Source of the DNA: Dicyema japonicum
Lineage: Eukaryota > Dicyemida > Rhombozoa > Dicyemidae
Direction of reading: 5' to 3'
DNA: 64,000 nucleotides
Assembly (NCBI GenBank): GCA_011109175.1
Contig: RDEW01000019.1
Span: forward strand, 681,482 to 745,481
The notes under the pieces are model-generated. The model saw only the letters and a program-made list of their open reading frames with translations, had not been told where the DNA came from and did not search any database. Both the position numbers and the translations under genes were made by a program. Below are positions 1-11,760 of this stretch, piece by piece; within the stretch, counting starts at the first letter, position 1; each line of letters starts with the position of its first letter.

Positions 1-640
1 TCCATTTTTAGATAAACTCATTCTGTGATTAATTGACATTTATTAATGATAATTCTTTAATCTTATCTCTTTGATGATAATTATATTATCTATTTTGAGC
101 CTTTTGACTTTTTATGAAAAAAATTTTCAATAATATTTTCCCGAAACCGCCGAAACAACTGAAGTGAAGTCCTTAACTTGGTTCATTCTTAAGCGAATTT
201 CCCAGTAGATAGTTCGAAGAAGGTTTCTTTCGGCACCTTTTGAAGCAACTGAAATAAAGCCCTTACTTTGTTCACTCTTAAGGTCATCCGCTTCACTAAT
301 CTGGCCGACTGTACTTCTTCCGTGATGACCAAATTTACAACTGTTGATAGGGCGGGTGGCGACAGGTTGTTCTGAAAATATGGCGCTTCGTTTTTAGCAA
401 ATCGAGCGTGACGGGGCCGGGGATAGCGGTAGTGTTGACAGAAATGAAGAGACGAAGAGCGCCCTTTTTATCACATTCAAGAAGTTTAAGGCCTAACGCT
501 TCCAAAAACTCATATCATCATTGTCACTAAAATGGAAAGTTGAACGGTGACTTCACAAGGAGAAAACAACCTTGATGACGAAGGGGTGAGTTTAATTCGA
601 CCGATCTGCCTGGAATAGTCAGAGAACAAAGGGAGAGGAG
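1..640. repeat. Old repeat-derived sequence, no gene seen
   Basis: No coding exon was recognised. A degenerate direct repeat is visible: a segment of about 41 bp starting near 152 (GAAACAACTGAAGTGAAGTC) returns about 90 bp downstream near 241 in diverged form. The rest looks like decayed mobile-element sequence, with a locally higher GC block around 340-470. Confidence 0.3.
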
Positions 641-1460
641 CATAAGCGTCATCCACGATTCAATCGCTGACACAAATCAATGAACAGGGCAAGGATCAAA
701 GAACAATAGAATTGAACTTGTTTTAGGACTTGGACTAGAATTATTCTCTTCCTCCTGATTTTGGAAGCAAAAGGCAAGCTGTTCCTCTCAGCATGTATCG
801 TGGGAAATGTTTCCTCTCCTAAATGGCAAACAAAATGGGGGATGTTGCATTTCAGCATTAAATAAGACACCAATTCTGGCAGTTATTATTATCTAACCCC
901 GAAAAAGGGAACATCAAGAAAGAAAGAGTTAAACCATCTAATAAAGTGATCCTGGTAGACTTCAACAGGATTGAGAGCTTTTTGCTGTGCTCACGAAAGC
1001 GCAATGGCAGCTTTGGATAAATAACCCAATTGAAATGAAAATAGCCAGATTAAAGTAGCAGTTACTTTTTAATTCTGAAAGGTGGTCTTTTGCACATGTA
1101 ATCTGATCATGTAGAGATGTGTGATAGAGTTGATATATGTTATGTTATCCAGTTAAGTCGTGTTCGATCCTAGGAGATCCATGAACAAGTTTCCTCCACT
1201 CTCCCTGATCCAACGTGTTGTTGTGGTGTATACATTCTCTGAAACTTATTCCAATATAAGAGCTGTTTATGGGGAAAGACCTGGCAACCTACCCTGTATT
1301 TAAATGCCAAGAAAATCTTATGAGCAAACTCTCCTACGATAGAGTTGTTAGTCAGCCTAACAAATAAAAGGTTCATGTGGGTCATCCATCTTATTTCTCT
1401 CTTATAATTATGTATCATAGTCCGTCATTTTGTTTATAAGATCAATCATGTAGCATGAAA
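640..1460. repeat. Repeat-rich stretch with SINE-like heads
   Basis: Around 893-955 a motif of the type AACCCCG..AAGAAAGAGTTAAA..AGTGATCC appears. It recurs in this window near 1,790, 7,553, 8,155, 23,610, 51,620 and 52,200, so it marks a dispersed repeat family. A minus-strand open frame at 1170-1418 (82 residues) has no family I recognise and no flanking exon that I could join to it. Confidence 0.35.
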
Positions 1461-1784
1461 CGATGACACGTCAGAAAATAGAAAATCATCTCAAACTTCC
1501 AGTCAATTAGGTATTTAACAAAATTATTCTAAAAGTACAAAATGTTAGAACCAGTTAAATCAGGCGTACCAAACTGCGGTCTATAACACACTGTCTATTT
1601 TCTTAGAAAATCAATGTTTTTAAAAACTCCTGAACAGGCTATTGTTGTTGAAATAAAAAATCGCTTTTCTCAAGAGAATCGGATGTCTGGTTACACTTAG
1701 AAGTAATATCCGTAAAATCCAGTGCCCCCAGTTGATCTCCAATGCTATTGTGCGAAACAACACTGTGGCATTTTATTTAAGAAC

Positions 1785-2215
1785 GTCAAAATCACCAAGA
1801 AAAAGTGGTACAACCATCTAATTAAGTGATCCTAGGTTCTAAGAATTTCACAATCTCCTTGAGTGGTACCCCAGCGATTTAACCGTCTCCTCGAAATTCT
1901 GCAGAGGAACTCGACATGTGTTATTTTTTTCAAAAATTGACCGTGATTCGTCATAAGTAACCTCTCCTACTCAGTCATTTTTTCAGTCGATTTATTTAAG
2001 AGGAGATTAGCAACCGATGCTCTCACGCGACGGGAGAAAAGGCATGATGAGTTCAATTTCGTGGAGAAATACTTTGTGTAAAACTCACTAAAATTTCATA
2101 TTTCTGGAAATTAAAAAAAAAATTATCTTCAATTCTAAAAAAACAAAACAAATGACAAAAACTAAGTAAAATAAAGGCTAATTAACGATAGGAAGTGTAA
2201 GGCTCCTTTCTCTTA
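1785..2215. repeat. Repeat head and intergenic sequence downstream of the tetraspanin
   Basis: The first 50 bases carry the same dispersed repeat head as at 895 (AAGAAAAAGTGGTACAACC followed by AATTAAGTGATCC). The remainder is AT-rich sequence 3' of the tetraspanin gene in which I see no gene. Confidence 0.35.
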
Positions 2216-2974
2216 TTAGTGTAACAAACACTTATGGTCCCAATAAGCTAAAATTAGAAGACAATGAACCATCATCGAGACAATCGTGGCAGTCACACCA
2301 ATCAATATTTGGAAATTCTTCGAAAGAAAGGCCGACATAACTGCGGGACATCCCTACAAACAAACCAAACCCATACCTCACTAAAACAAAACAAAGCGGT
2401 GCAATTCTGTCTCTGGTCAGATGGACAACAAGATCTGGGTAAATGACTCAGATAGGCATAATTATCCTTGCCATTATCACCCCCGCAGCATTTAAGCTAA
2501 AATTAACTATTGACTCGAACTATTTGCTGCATAGAGTCGAGAACGACTACAAACTCATTGTAGAAATCGACCATTTTGTTAATTCCAGTAGAGATGCTAA
2601 GAATGATACTTTCCTTTTTCGCCGCCAAAAATATCAAAAATACGAGAGAACCGGAAAACGTGATGACCAAAAAGAAAAGGAACTAAAATTAGAAATTGTA
2701 TTACAAAATATTTATGATATTTGGAATTACTACACAGAATCGAAAGTCCTGAAATGGCAGATAGCGCATAAATAATCCCAAGTAGAAAGACAATAGAGAT
2801 ACCAATGTAAAAATGCGTAGGGTCACTTAGACCGTTGATAACCTGTCTGAAATTTACTAAAACAATGGAGCCGAAGTAAAAAGCGAAGCCTGAAACGGCC
2901 TAGAAATAAAAAACTAAAGTCACCAGGAAAATCAATGCATTTAAGGAAACAAGGCAACCAACAACAACTGACAT
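2216..2974 (-). CDS. Tetraspanin, five exons with 22-24 nt introns
   Basis: Four-pass membrane protein of the tetraspanin family, which organises membrane microdomains by binding partner proteins. I join five minus-strand exons: 2974-2924, 2899-2705, 2682-2521, 2496-2377 and 2353-2216. The introns are 24, 22, 24 and 23 nt, all phase 0 with GT..AG ends. The exons total exactly 222 codons, giving 221 residues, the normal tetraspanin size. A first hydrophobic helix follows the start, two more lie in exons 2 and 3, and the fourth spans exon 5. The large loop has the family hallmarks in order: LKCCGG at the start of exon 4, a later RSCC, and GCP at the start of exon 5 just before the last helix. 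The ATG at 2974 is the only upstream candidate in frame, but it leaves a very short cytoplasmic N-terminus, so a further 5' exon is possible. Family identity is secure; orthology within the family cannot be told. Confidence 0.9.
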
Positions 2975-3149
2975 TATGATATGAAAAATTCGATATTTTA
3001 TAGTGCTTCAGTGGTTACCCAGTTTAAAAATAATTTTTTATTAAATATTTTATTTTGAACAAAATCATATTTTTGTTTAATTACTTAATTATTATTTGAC
3101 AAAATATATTTTAACAATAATTTAACATTGAATGACTAACTTGATAACA

Positions 3150-3545
3150 TAACGTTAATGACATCGGATTTGAAGGTCGAGGGTTCGTATCCGAAAAAGG
3201 AGTTTTCAGCGAAGGTCAATTTAAGTAGATCCCACCAATGAGGCAACGGTAGTTGAAAGGGATCTTCCTATCTTCTCTACCCAAATCCTCAAGTGAAGAT
3301 TACCATTATGAAAACTCTCGCGCTGAAGAATGAAGTGATGTCCGCGACGGTAGGACTTGTGATAAAAATGGAATAGGGCGAACATACTTATCACCTCTCT
3401 TCTGATGCGGAATCCTGCAATGTGCTATTGGACGATGGATTTGGTCGGAACAAGCAGATGTTCTCCCTTGGGTTCCTTGGATTAATTATTTATGACTGTT
3501 TGTGCTGACTTTCTAGAGACTGTAAGGTTGGGGTTAATAAATAAA
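3150..3545 (+). repeat. SINE-like repeat, copy 1 of a pair
   Basis: The segment starts with a sequence resembling an RNA polymerase III B box (GGGTTCGTATCC near 3180). It continues with text that recurs in reverse orientation at about 15,150-15,400: the AGATCCCACCAATGAGGC and GTGATGTCCGCGACGG motifs have matching counterparts there. A tRNA-derived SINE is the simplest reading; the A box is not clear. Confidence 0.5.
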
Positions 3546-3959
3546 TAATTGGACTGGCACTCATGTAATTTTAAATTATTTATTTGTTACGTTAGTGTAA
3601 ACAATATCATAAAATCATTGCAGATATCATTGCACAATTTCATTTAAACATGAATCACTTATACTTATTGAGACGATTGATTTTTAAATTTAGACAGCTT
3701 AAAAGCATTAATTTAACATTTGAATGGACCTCATCGGCCATTATAAAATGAACAATCACATTAAACAATAAGTACTTTGCATATTAAGAATTGATTGGTT
3801 CAATCAACTGTCTATCTGTCATGACTATTCTTCACAGTTGTAATTAAACCAGGTCAAATTTGACAGATGTTGACAGTTAGGAAAAATACCGATTGATAAT
3901 TATCATTATAAGCAACATTCGTAAAATCATAATAGTTATAATTTACACGTGCAGCATTC

Positions 3960-4175
3960 AAAACAATCCTCCGAACCAACTTCTTCCAACCTCCTCGATC
4001 AAAGAGAGTTTCCTCAACTCGTCCAGGTCGTCCACACTTCTAAGACGTTCGTTCACGAGCTCTAGATCATCGTCAAGTGTTTCAGGTAGTGTAATACGCC
4101 GGCGTCCACGAAAGCACGGTCCCTGTCTCATAAGTAGTCCTCCATTGCTATGTTCGCTGGAGTGCCAAAGTCCGA
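3960..4175 (-). mobile_element. LINE fragment, C-terminal region (LINE family 1)
   Basis: In minus orientation the translation contains TPANIAMEDYL, then a short shift, then RGRRRITLPETLDDDLE and a DDLDELRKLSLIEE segment. This matches the order seen in the longest LINE copy here at 18.5-19.4 kb (PPNISMETYY, RGRPRTTLP, DDLDSMRALARNRGAWK). The copy is frame-broken and lacks the reverse transcriptase core. Confidence 0.6.
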
Positions 4176-4429
4176 TTGATAATGGATTTCAGTAATAGTA
4201 CCAAGCAATTTAATTTTCATGCACCTTAAAGTTAAAAGGTTGAAAGTTGCTTGAAATCTTGCTTTATAGAAAATAAGCGTCATAGTAACAAAAAAATCGT
4301 TAGGTAACAAAAAAGTCTTGCCCACGTGAAAATCTTAGGACAATATTAATTGCCCGCGCTATACAATGTGGTGCCATGTGGCTACCTGATTTAAGATTTC
4401 TCTTCCTTCACTTTGATAACACTATTGGA

Positions 4430-4655
4430 TCAGCATCACACGAGAAGCTCAATGCCTGGCCAGCATTTAAAAGGATCCATCTATTCAATCCATCGCGAGA
4501 ATAGTTCGGACCCTGACGAAGAGTTCTGGAATCGACCTCAGCTCCCTGGAGAACACATTCCCGATCACTGTGCTTGGGCGAACGTTCTGTTGGAACGCGT
4601 CAGGATAGAGGAATTAGTTAGCTTGGTTTTATCCTTGGTCTTTGAAATAATTTAA
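4430..4655 (+). repeat. SINE-like repeat family S1
   Basis: The 3' part reads TGGAACGCGTCAGGATAGAG followed by TTAGTTAGCTTGG and a CTTGGTCTTTGAAATAATTT end. Related copies occur at about 9,915-10,140 (+), 11,195-11,450 (-), 52,755-53,000 (-) and 57,930-58,152 (+), with a short piece near 17,955 (-). The open frames crossing these copies share residues only because the repeats share sequence, so I do not call them genes. Confidence 0.6.
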
Positions 4656-4787
4656 AACAACAAGTCAGAAATATATGGAAATCGATATTTCAAACAGAAT
4701 TTTCATTGATATCATTTTAGCATTATTTAATTGCGTAGATTAAAGACTCATGTTCGACACTAAAATGAATAAATCAATTTTCGAACT

Positions 4788-5120
4788 TTATAAAAGAGAT
4801 CTAGAATATTTAACCTTAGGACGAGAAAATAACGATCTTTTAGAAAATTTTCTTATGGAACCATAATGATTGACTACAAAGAACGCTCCTACATGTTCAA
4901 AGACTTCGGGACACATGCATCGACTGTCCTTGACACTCAACTGTTTCAAATACGATGCAATTTGTCTGAAGACAGTATCCACGTGGCGATAATATTCTTG
5001 CAATTTAAACAGCCAGTCGGAGCCGTCAGTAAAGTTCCACGAAGCACTCATTGAATGAAACTCAAGTCCCTCAAAAGACCAACGGACTCCCATGCTCTGG
5101 ACAACCAGCTACCCTAATTG
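4788..5120 (-). CDS. Possible coding exon, unrecognised protein
   Basis: A minus-strand frame of about 101 residues from an ATG at 5093 has balanced composition, with tryptophans and charged helical stretches such as WLFKLQEYYRHVDTVFRQ. It stays in frame upstream for a few codons to a GGTAG that could be a splice acceptor. No family is recognised. It may be an exon of a micro-intron gene or part of a transposon; upstream text on the same strand (5120-5265) is also open but in another frame, and I could not join the two convincingly. Confidence 0.3.
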
Positions 5121-5279
5121 TCTCTGAAAAAGGAAGGAGGGATAAAAAATTGATATTAAAAGCAGCTTTAACTACATTCGTTGTGGTATTATTTTGGAAG
5201 ACTGATTCGCACTCTCCACCACAATATACAACAATATACATACAGCTCCTACGGAAAAACGTCAAACCTGATCCATGAC

Positions 5280-6150
5280 CAATATTTTATTTTTTCGTCC
5301 ATGGGAGTCTAACAGAGGATTTATCCAGTCCAACTTTGTTTAGTCTTAGCTACTCCCCAGATTTAGTACATCTTTCCATGGTGAATCCTAATGACTTAGG
5401 CAGGGGAGACGAAAAACTGCCAACTAGAATTGCAATCTTTTTGCTTGAATTGGAGAAACTACTAGTATAGAACCTGTATCGACTCCCTATCTACTACCAG
5501 CATTATCATGAGCGCTGTAAAAGCATTATTCCCAGCAGAGAAAAACGGAGATGAAAAAGGAAAATATCAAAGGCTCCTCGATCGATTTTTGTTCCGTGCG
5601 ACTGCTGTCGAGTGAACTGAAATGATAAACAGAAAGAATTCGTCTCCTCAATAGGCTGAAAACATCTGACCAGACTCAGAATCTATCCACGCAGTTCTTT
5701 CTTTAGGAAAATTAACAGAGACGTAGATGTATTCAGTACATACGGGACTAACCAGTTTCTATGACTTACCAATGGAAACGATCAAACTCTTAGTTGAAAA
5801 GGCGAAGAAAGCAAGCTCCGTTTTTTTGAGCGCATTTGAAAGAAGAGGTCTCAAGGTGCCCAGTTATGCGAATCGAGTTTTGTTCCATTAGTAGTGGATG
5901 TGTTAAAGGCCCTGGATATGCAAGTGTACTCGACAGTAAGTTTTAAGAACTGGTTATGGAGTATAACATAATATTCCTGAGACGGACGAAACAGGTCATT
6001 ATGTTTACGCGGATAAATAATTTAAAAAAAACACATCCCTTCCAGTAAGGATAGGTAATGTTTCCATTAATTATACCCACCTTAGACAGAACACACAAGA
6101 ACAAAACATTAATGTTACTTAATCCAAGGCATGCCCAAGACTTTGAAATT
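5280..6150. other. No gene recognised
   Basis: A plus-strand frame near 5,760-5,890 (LPMETIKLLVEKAKKASS) looks coding over about 40 residues but ends in stops, and I cannot assign it. It could be transposon-derived. Otherwise no feature is seen. Confidence 0.25.
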
Positions 6151-6159
6151 GTTCTTTAC

Positions 6160-6362
6160 TTCTCATTCTTTTTATTTGTTTGTGTGTGAGTCCTAAAGAC
6201 AACACAGTTCCGCAGTGATGAGACTCTGCTGATAACGTCACTCGTCAACTCCAAAGCATTGTAGATGCGTTGAACCTTCAGCCGAATGGACAACAGTGGG
6301 ATTTGAACCGTGAGCTCATCATTTTTGGCCAGGATCTTATTAAGCTGAGCCACCCGGATAAA
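6160..6362 (-). repeat. tRNA-derived SINE
   Basis: On the minus strand the element begins GGGTGGCTCAGCTTAATAAG, resembling a polymerase III A box. About 40 nt later it has GGTTCAAATCC, a good B box at normal tRNA spacing. The tRNA-like head is followed by an unrelated body of about 130 bp. It is not a functional tRNA because no paired acceptor stem is seen. Confidence 0.6.
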
Positions 6363-6649
6363 TAATTTGGATTTAATAAATGTTTTTATTGTTATAGAAT
6401 TACGGCTTAATAAAAAATTAAAAAATTATAATTAAACCAGTTTTGTTCTTGTGGACTAATTTTTGTTTCAGGAACTAAATTTCCAAAGCGGTAATTAAAC
6501 GTAGTGGTGAAAACTGAATAAAAAATTTCGGAAAGGATTATCGCAACTTTTTTGAAAACTATGTGATAGACTTTTGTAATACATACGATTTATTGTGTAA
6601 ATACTATTTTTCAGAATTCTTCAGACAAAAAATCGCATTGGTTAGCTAC

Positions 6650-7345
6650 AGAAAGATAAAAGGAGAGGAAAAATTTGCAACCAATCGACTAAAATAACAG
6701 ATAACCAACGACGAAGTATATAGAATTACTCAAACAATAAAGATTGGGAATAAAGCTATTTCTGCGAAGTGTCAGCTCTTTGGACATATCCTAAGAGCCT
6801 CGGAAATGACACCGACCAATCAGGCCATGGAAGCATACTTTTCTTTATTAAACAAAACAACGTATCGAGGTCGACGAAGAACTCACTTTGATAGGAAGAA
6901 AACTGAAAACAGGAAAGGATCTAGATGATCTGAGGGCGGGTGCGAGAAACAGGGGAGGATGGAAACGACTCACAGCGCGTATCCAGAGATGCATGGCAAA
7001 AGTGGAATCTCAAATTAGTTAACTTTTTTGTTCCGCGGACATTGCTAATAATAATAACATCAATTGAACGGAAACTCACGCGTTTAGATGAAAAATGGAG
7101 ATTCACAAAAATCTCGTCTCTCTTCTTGAAATGGTAAAAAATGCAGATGCAATGAGGAAGATGTGGAGCATTTGAACGCGTAGAAAACACGTGTCTTGGA
7201 TTTTTTATGCAATGCTTTCACACAACCAATCCTACTCTATAACCCAGGAACGAGGAGAACGTCGAAAACAGATCTTAAGAGTTTCTACGGATATCATAGG
7301 AATCAGCTGAGGAAAGTCGTAGGCATCTAATAGCCAAAAAACTAA
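6650..7345 (+). mobile_element. LINE fragments, LINE family 1 C-terminal pieces
   Basis: Two adjoining pieces. The first (about 6,700-6,990) encodes CQLFGHILRASEMTPTNQA, then YRGRRRTH, the RNA-binding or late C-terminal part. The second (about 7,190-7,330) encodes ILLYNPGTRRTSKTDLKS followed by HRNQLRKVVGI, which belongs upstream of the first piece in an intact element. The order is therefore inverted, so these are separate or rearranged insertions. Confidence 0.6.
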
Positions 7346-7549
7346 GAAACGACTACTTACAAGCAATGCAAAGAAATAAACTACATGGATGAGGTGACAA
7401 CATGAAACACTATTATGTATGACTTTTTTTAAACTAAGATGGATTTGGGAACTTTCGTGGACAGCTGAAAATTATACTTAGGAGACAACTGAAAACGGCG
7501 GATGACCTTGATGTATTACGGAAACGTGTAAGGACGAATGTTGCATTAT

Positions 7550-7930
7550 TATTAACCCCGGATACATCGAGAAAGAAGTTAACAACTAATTAAGTGTCTC
7601 CAATTCCCACTGCAAGAAATAGAGTTTTTCCAATATCACACAAGTCCATCCAGCATCGCATAAAAGGTAGAAGACGTCCATTCCTTCAGTTTTGAGAATA
7701 CATTCAATGGAGTGGGGGAAAGCAAATGATCTATTTTCGTGCCAGTATGGCGTTTGGCGCTACCTGATTTGATCGATCCCATGACACCACTCTATTGGAA
7801 AAGGGGAGAGTGGAACAGAAGAAGCAAACAGAACTCTTCAATCCAGTAGCCACATGGCACCACGTAACCCAAAGTTGGATGAAAGAAACTGATAGAAATG
7901 ATAATACTGAGCACGTCAAAAATCAAGTTT
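7550..7930 (+). repeat. Dispersed repeat family S2, long copy
   Basis: The copy starts with the TTAACCCCGGATACATCGAG head. It is similar along about 330 bp to 52,190-52,510: both contain AGAAGACGTCCATT, a GGCGCTACCTG / GGCGCCACCTA block, a CACTCTA block, and end near TAGCC..ATG.CACCAC. It carries no coding frame of its own. Confidence 0.6.
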
Positions 7931-8149
7931 TTTTCAAATCATCTTGAGATCCTTGTTGAGGGCCACAGATAGTGACTCTTGACCTTCTTCTAAAGAGGGT
8001 CTGTTCTCATTGTTGAAGTATTGTTTCATTACTATATTTGCAGGGGCATAATGTCCATACAAAGTACAAGCCCAAAGAGTCTCCATCTCGATTCAATGGG
8101 TGATTTGGTTGAAGGAAACTTAAACAGAAATGACAAAGACCAAATTTTT

Positions 8150-8340
8150 TATTTTATCGCCCCTGGATCACTGGGTTAAAAAACCCTTAGCTAACCAAGC
8201 ATCTCATTGGATGGACTGAGAGGATTTTGTAGAGAGGGCAGTTTGGAAGGTTGATCTTCTTTAGGAGCTCTCACTCGAGAACCTAATCTGACTAGACTAT
8301 AGTCGATCATAAGACACACCCACAAGTCACACCCAATAGA
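8150..8340 (+). repeat. Repeat S2 head and intergenic sequence
   Basis: The CCCCTGGATCACTGGGTTAA block matches the S2 head. It lies just downstream (3') of the Angel-like gene. No gene is seen. Confidence 0.35.
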
Positions 8341-8359
8341 ATAGACACGAAATATATAA

Positions 8360-9497
8360 TTAATTATTATCGAATTCAAACACGCACATTAACGGGAAAT
8401 GATCTGAAGGATGATTCGAGGATGGGATTCCTCCATTAACTTCCACGTGGTTTCTTTTGGGTAATTGTAAATAGCAAGAAAGATTTAATCTCCATTTATC
8501 ACATTTTTCCGTATACCAAATATAATCTACCATTTTCCCACTCACGTGTGTGTAACATGAAATCCGTGATTCACTTGGATTATAGGCTGAGTTTAGAGAA
8601 AAGCTGTGGTGAACTTCTCCAGTTTGTTCGCATGACACGTTGTATAGAGGATCACTTAGTTCTTGACTTCCCTGCAAGTTTAGACTGGCATGTCCATCAC
8701 GAATAAATTTATAAAGCGGAGAGTGTGGATATAAATTCATGTCTCCACAGAGAATCACTGGAATTGAAGAATTATTGGTAACATGGTCAATTTTATCCAG
8801 CAAATGCATAATTTGAGCCAATTTGATGTCTCCACGTTTCATGTTGAAGTGAATGTGAGTGTTTGCGAAACATAAACGCTTAGAAGCATTTGCAGCTGTT
8901 AAAGAAAATACACCAATTTGACCGACATTCTGTCCAAAATACTGAAATCGGTCAATTTTGGAATATTCTACATCCAGGTAATCCTCAAGTTTCAATTTCT
9001 TCTTTTTCCAGGCCAAAAGACAACCAAATTCCGCGTTTCCCGTATTCTTCTTATAGCGTAGTTCATAACCTATGAATAATGATGATGCAATAAATTGAAG
9101 CATAAAATGTAATACAAACCAAGTTTACTAAGATTTGGTGTAAAATAGTCCTGGAGATACAAATCGTCGACTTCTTGCAGAGCCATGATCTACTTGGTAA
9201 TAAGCAATCTTACATCAGGATATGCGGATTTTATTTCAGCAAAAAGTAACTTGCATCTTTTATTCCACTCAAAATACTTCCGGTCGGTATATGAATAAAT
9301 GTGGGGCATTTTTTCACACAAGCGTCAGACAGGATGTTGTAACTCATCGCAGTAAGGCTGTTCTCTTTCAGTTCTGGACTATCACAATATTCTCCATTGG
9401 AATTCTTCCATTTTCTGCAACACATACCATCAAAGGAAATCTGATTCCTAATATTTGAGATGTGCACCTTAGGATGAGTAGTTATAATTTTTAGCAT
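8360..9497 (-). CDS. Angel-type endonuclease/exonuclease/phosphatase (CCR4-like) protein
   Basis: Member of the Mg-dependent EEP nuclease superfamily, closest to Angel proteins, which act on RNA 3' ends. Exons on the minus strand: 9497-9214, 9189-9120 and 9069-8360, with introns of 24 nt (9190-9213) and 50 nt (9070-9119). Splicing yields the family motif PDIMALQEVD across the first junction. Other motifs are AMSYNILSD near the start, FANTHIHFNMKRGDIKL, VILCGDMNLYPHSPLYKFI, VDYIWY and SDHFPLMCVF at the C-terminus, in the usual order with catalytic E, D, N, D and H in place. One problem: after NILSDACVKK the frame must shift by one base at an A run near 9,318 to reach HIYSYTDRKYFEW. One added A makes the total exactly 355 codons. 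I take this as a consensus error. Length (about 354 aa) covers the catalytic domain only, shorter than vertebrate Angel proteins. Confidence 0.88.
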
Positions 9498-9914
9498 TAA
9501 GTAATTAATATTAATATATTAATAAAATTTTTGATAAATTTAATATTATTATGCGTTAATTTCAAACATTTTATAATAATTGTTTTGTGCGTTGTCGTAT
9601 TGTTTTGTATTTTCAATTAATCGATTAACTTTTAATGTGACGTCATCTTTATAATCTTAAAACCAACCGCTTAAGCGAATATTACAAACACTGATGGCTA
9701 TTTGAGCGGATTTCTCTCGCAGTCCAGAGGGGGACACAGTTAGGACTGCGCCTTTAACTTAAAAAATTATACTCTTTCAAACGAATTGGGGATAATCTGA
9801 CAAAGCTCATACTATCTCTTAAGTGGCATCATAGACACGTGAATATTAGTGGCTATTCATATTTAAGTTTAAAAATTTTTTAAAGAATTGATGAAAAAAT
9901 GAATCACAGCGTAC

Positions 9915-10140
9915 GGATCCACTTAACTCAGAAGATGCCCATCGCCTGGCAGGTATTCAAAATGATCCATTTCTTTATTCTAGCGTGAGACTACTTTGCT
10001 TGCTGAAAACGAGTTCTGGCATCGACCTTTCAGACAATCCCCTCTGGATCAATGTGCCTGGAGGAGGGTTCTACTGGAACACGGCAGGATTTCGAGGTTA
10101 GTTAGTTTAGCTTTACCCTTGGTCTTTGGAATAATTTCAT
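9915..10140 (+). repeat. SINE-like repeat family S1
   Basis: Same family as the copy at 4,430: AGATGCCCATCGCCTGGCAG, a TGGAACACGGCAGGAT block and the terminal TTTACCCTTGGTCTTTGGAA. Confidence 0.6.
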
Positions 10141-10480
10141 TCCAATGCTATTAATTAAGAATGCTTGAGATTCAGGATAAATTCAGAATCTCGCCATGTC
10201 CATTTCAGATAAAGGTATACATCTAATGCCTCCTGGTTTGATGAGTGTCTTAGTCATCAGTGATACCTCATTTCAGAACTGGATTGTCTACTGAAATTTG
10301 CGCGAAACCAAAAGAAAATAATAAGTTAACAATTCTCGATGCTTTGACCTCATTCCTACGCTTAATTGGCATAACTGTTCTTTTCCTCTTGAAATTAAGT
10401 GCGCTACCTTCCCAAGTGGAAGTTAAGTAGCATCATTATTAGCTTATTAAATAGATAAGTATTGACTTAACTTTATAGTG
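10140..10480. other. No gene recognised
   Basis: AT-rich intergenic sequence between two SINE-like repeats; no exon, RNA gene or clear repeat was seen. Confidence 0.3.
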
Positions 10481-10780
10481 GCCTCAGCGGGTGGCGCAGT
10501 GTAACGAGTACTGGGAAAGACGTCTGATGGCCCTTACGAATCTCGCTGCTGTACATTCCGGTTGACAGTCATGGGCACTGTCCGCGACAATGACCACTGT
10601 CTCCTAGCAGATGATCTATCAAGTTTGTTCAATTTCGGACAAACGATCTTTCGTGCATTCGACACTTCCATTGTTCAGAATTTCGAATTTCTGATGTCTC
10701 CAAGTCCACCACCGGCCACTTAGAGATTCTCGTCTCCATTTGGATTAATTAGCTCATTTGGATAACTTGTTCTCTCTCTT
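10480..10780 (+). repeat. tRNA-derived SINE, degenerate
   Basis: The GGGTGGCGCAGTGTAACGAG block resembles a polymerase III A box, with a poor B-box-like TTACGAATCTC about 45 nt on. The body of about 240 bp has no coding potential. Confidence 0.5.
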
Positions 10781-11190
10781 GTTCTTAAAAATAAAGTTAA
10801 GCCAAAATGTGTGGCTGGTCCAAGTGAGATGTCGACATGTCGTCTTCATCTCGCAAACGAACGGAAAAAAGTCCACCACCTCGTCGATGGTCACGAGAAG
10901 GAAGACATTAGCTTCTATCCGTCATAAAGCAAATTAGACATTTAGTGCAATAGAGGTATGCCACCATCTCAACCTTCCGACCAATTAACCGCATGGCTAA
11001 ATGGATCACTTAACAGAGAACTACAGATACTGCATTGGACACGTGAATATATTATTCAGAATGTCCATAAAATACAACGAATTGGGATTAATGGTTATTT
11101 TTAAGACAAATTATTTCTGAAAAATTAAATTGATTAATTTTCATGCTTTTGCGGTTGATTTTTGTAATTGACTTTTATTCAATGAAAAAT
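10780..11190. other. No gene recognised
   Basis: No exon or mobile-element domain could be supported; the last 150 bases are very AT-rich. Confidence 0.3.
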
Positions 11191-11194
11191 AAAT

Positions 11195-11450
11195 AAAATT
11201 ATTCCAAAGACCAATGGTAAAACTAAACTAACTATTCCTTGATCCTGACGCGTTCCAGCAGAACCTTCACCCAATAACAATGACCCAGAGGAGGTTGTCC
11301 TGGAGTTGACGTCGATTCCAGAACTCGTCCCAAGAAACGGAGTTGTATCACTGTGAAAAGAATAGTTGGATCCTTTTGAATGCCGGCCAGGCAATGGGCG
11401 TTTCCTGAGTAAGGTGGATCCAATGACGCCAACAGGGGGTAAGAAGATGA
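11195..11450 (-). repeat. SINE-like repeat family S1
   Basis: Minus-oriented copy sharing the TGGAACGCGTCAGGATCAAG block and the terminal TTTACCATTGGTCTTTGGAA with the other S1 copies. Confidence 0.6.
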
Positions 11451-11574
11451 TTTTTAAAAATAAAATTAAAAGTCACTTTTAAGGACAAAGGCTCCATTAT
11501 GGCTTGCGAGCAGGGAGTCACCCCTCATGACCTATACTCTGGAAGCTACACGATCAACCTGATTTACATTGTTG

Positions 11575-11760
11575 TACTGGGGTCAACCTCGCCAAGCATA
11601 TTCGACCAACAGCCTTCAAGAAATAGATTTCGTAATTATGACGGTCAATTATCGTTAGTACTTTATTGACCCGAGTAATGATGTCCATGGAAAGCATATA
11701 GAAAGGTTCTAATTCTTATTAAAATTTGAGGGCAGTGCTAAATGGCAAAATAAAAGGAAA
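11575..11760 (+). mobile_element. Merlin/ISXO2-like transposase remnant
   Basis: The frame MTVNYR, a stop, then YFIDPSNDVHGKHIERF matches the C-terminal block of ISXO2/IS1016-type DDE transposases (HxTVNHSxxFVDPxTGxHTQxIE). The same block is better preserved at 19.8-19.95 kb. Stops make it a pseudogene. Confidence 0.55.

Noticed and set aside
2443-2775. Plus-strand 110-codon open frame
   Set aside because: It is antisense to tetraspanin exons 2-4, whose spliced product has all family hallmarks; the plus frame has no recognisable features.
3158-3200. Functional tRNA gene
   Set aside because: Only a B-box-like motif; no cloverleaf could be drawn and the sequence continues as a dispersed repeat.
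6290-6362. Functional tRNA gene on the minus strand
   Set aside because: A and B boxes are present but acceptor and anticodon stems do not pair; better explained as the head of a SINE.
8890-9075. Plus-strand open frame over the Angel-like gene
   Set aside because: Shadow of the coding exon on the other strand.
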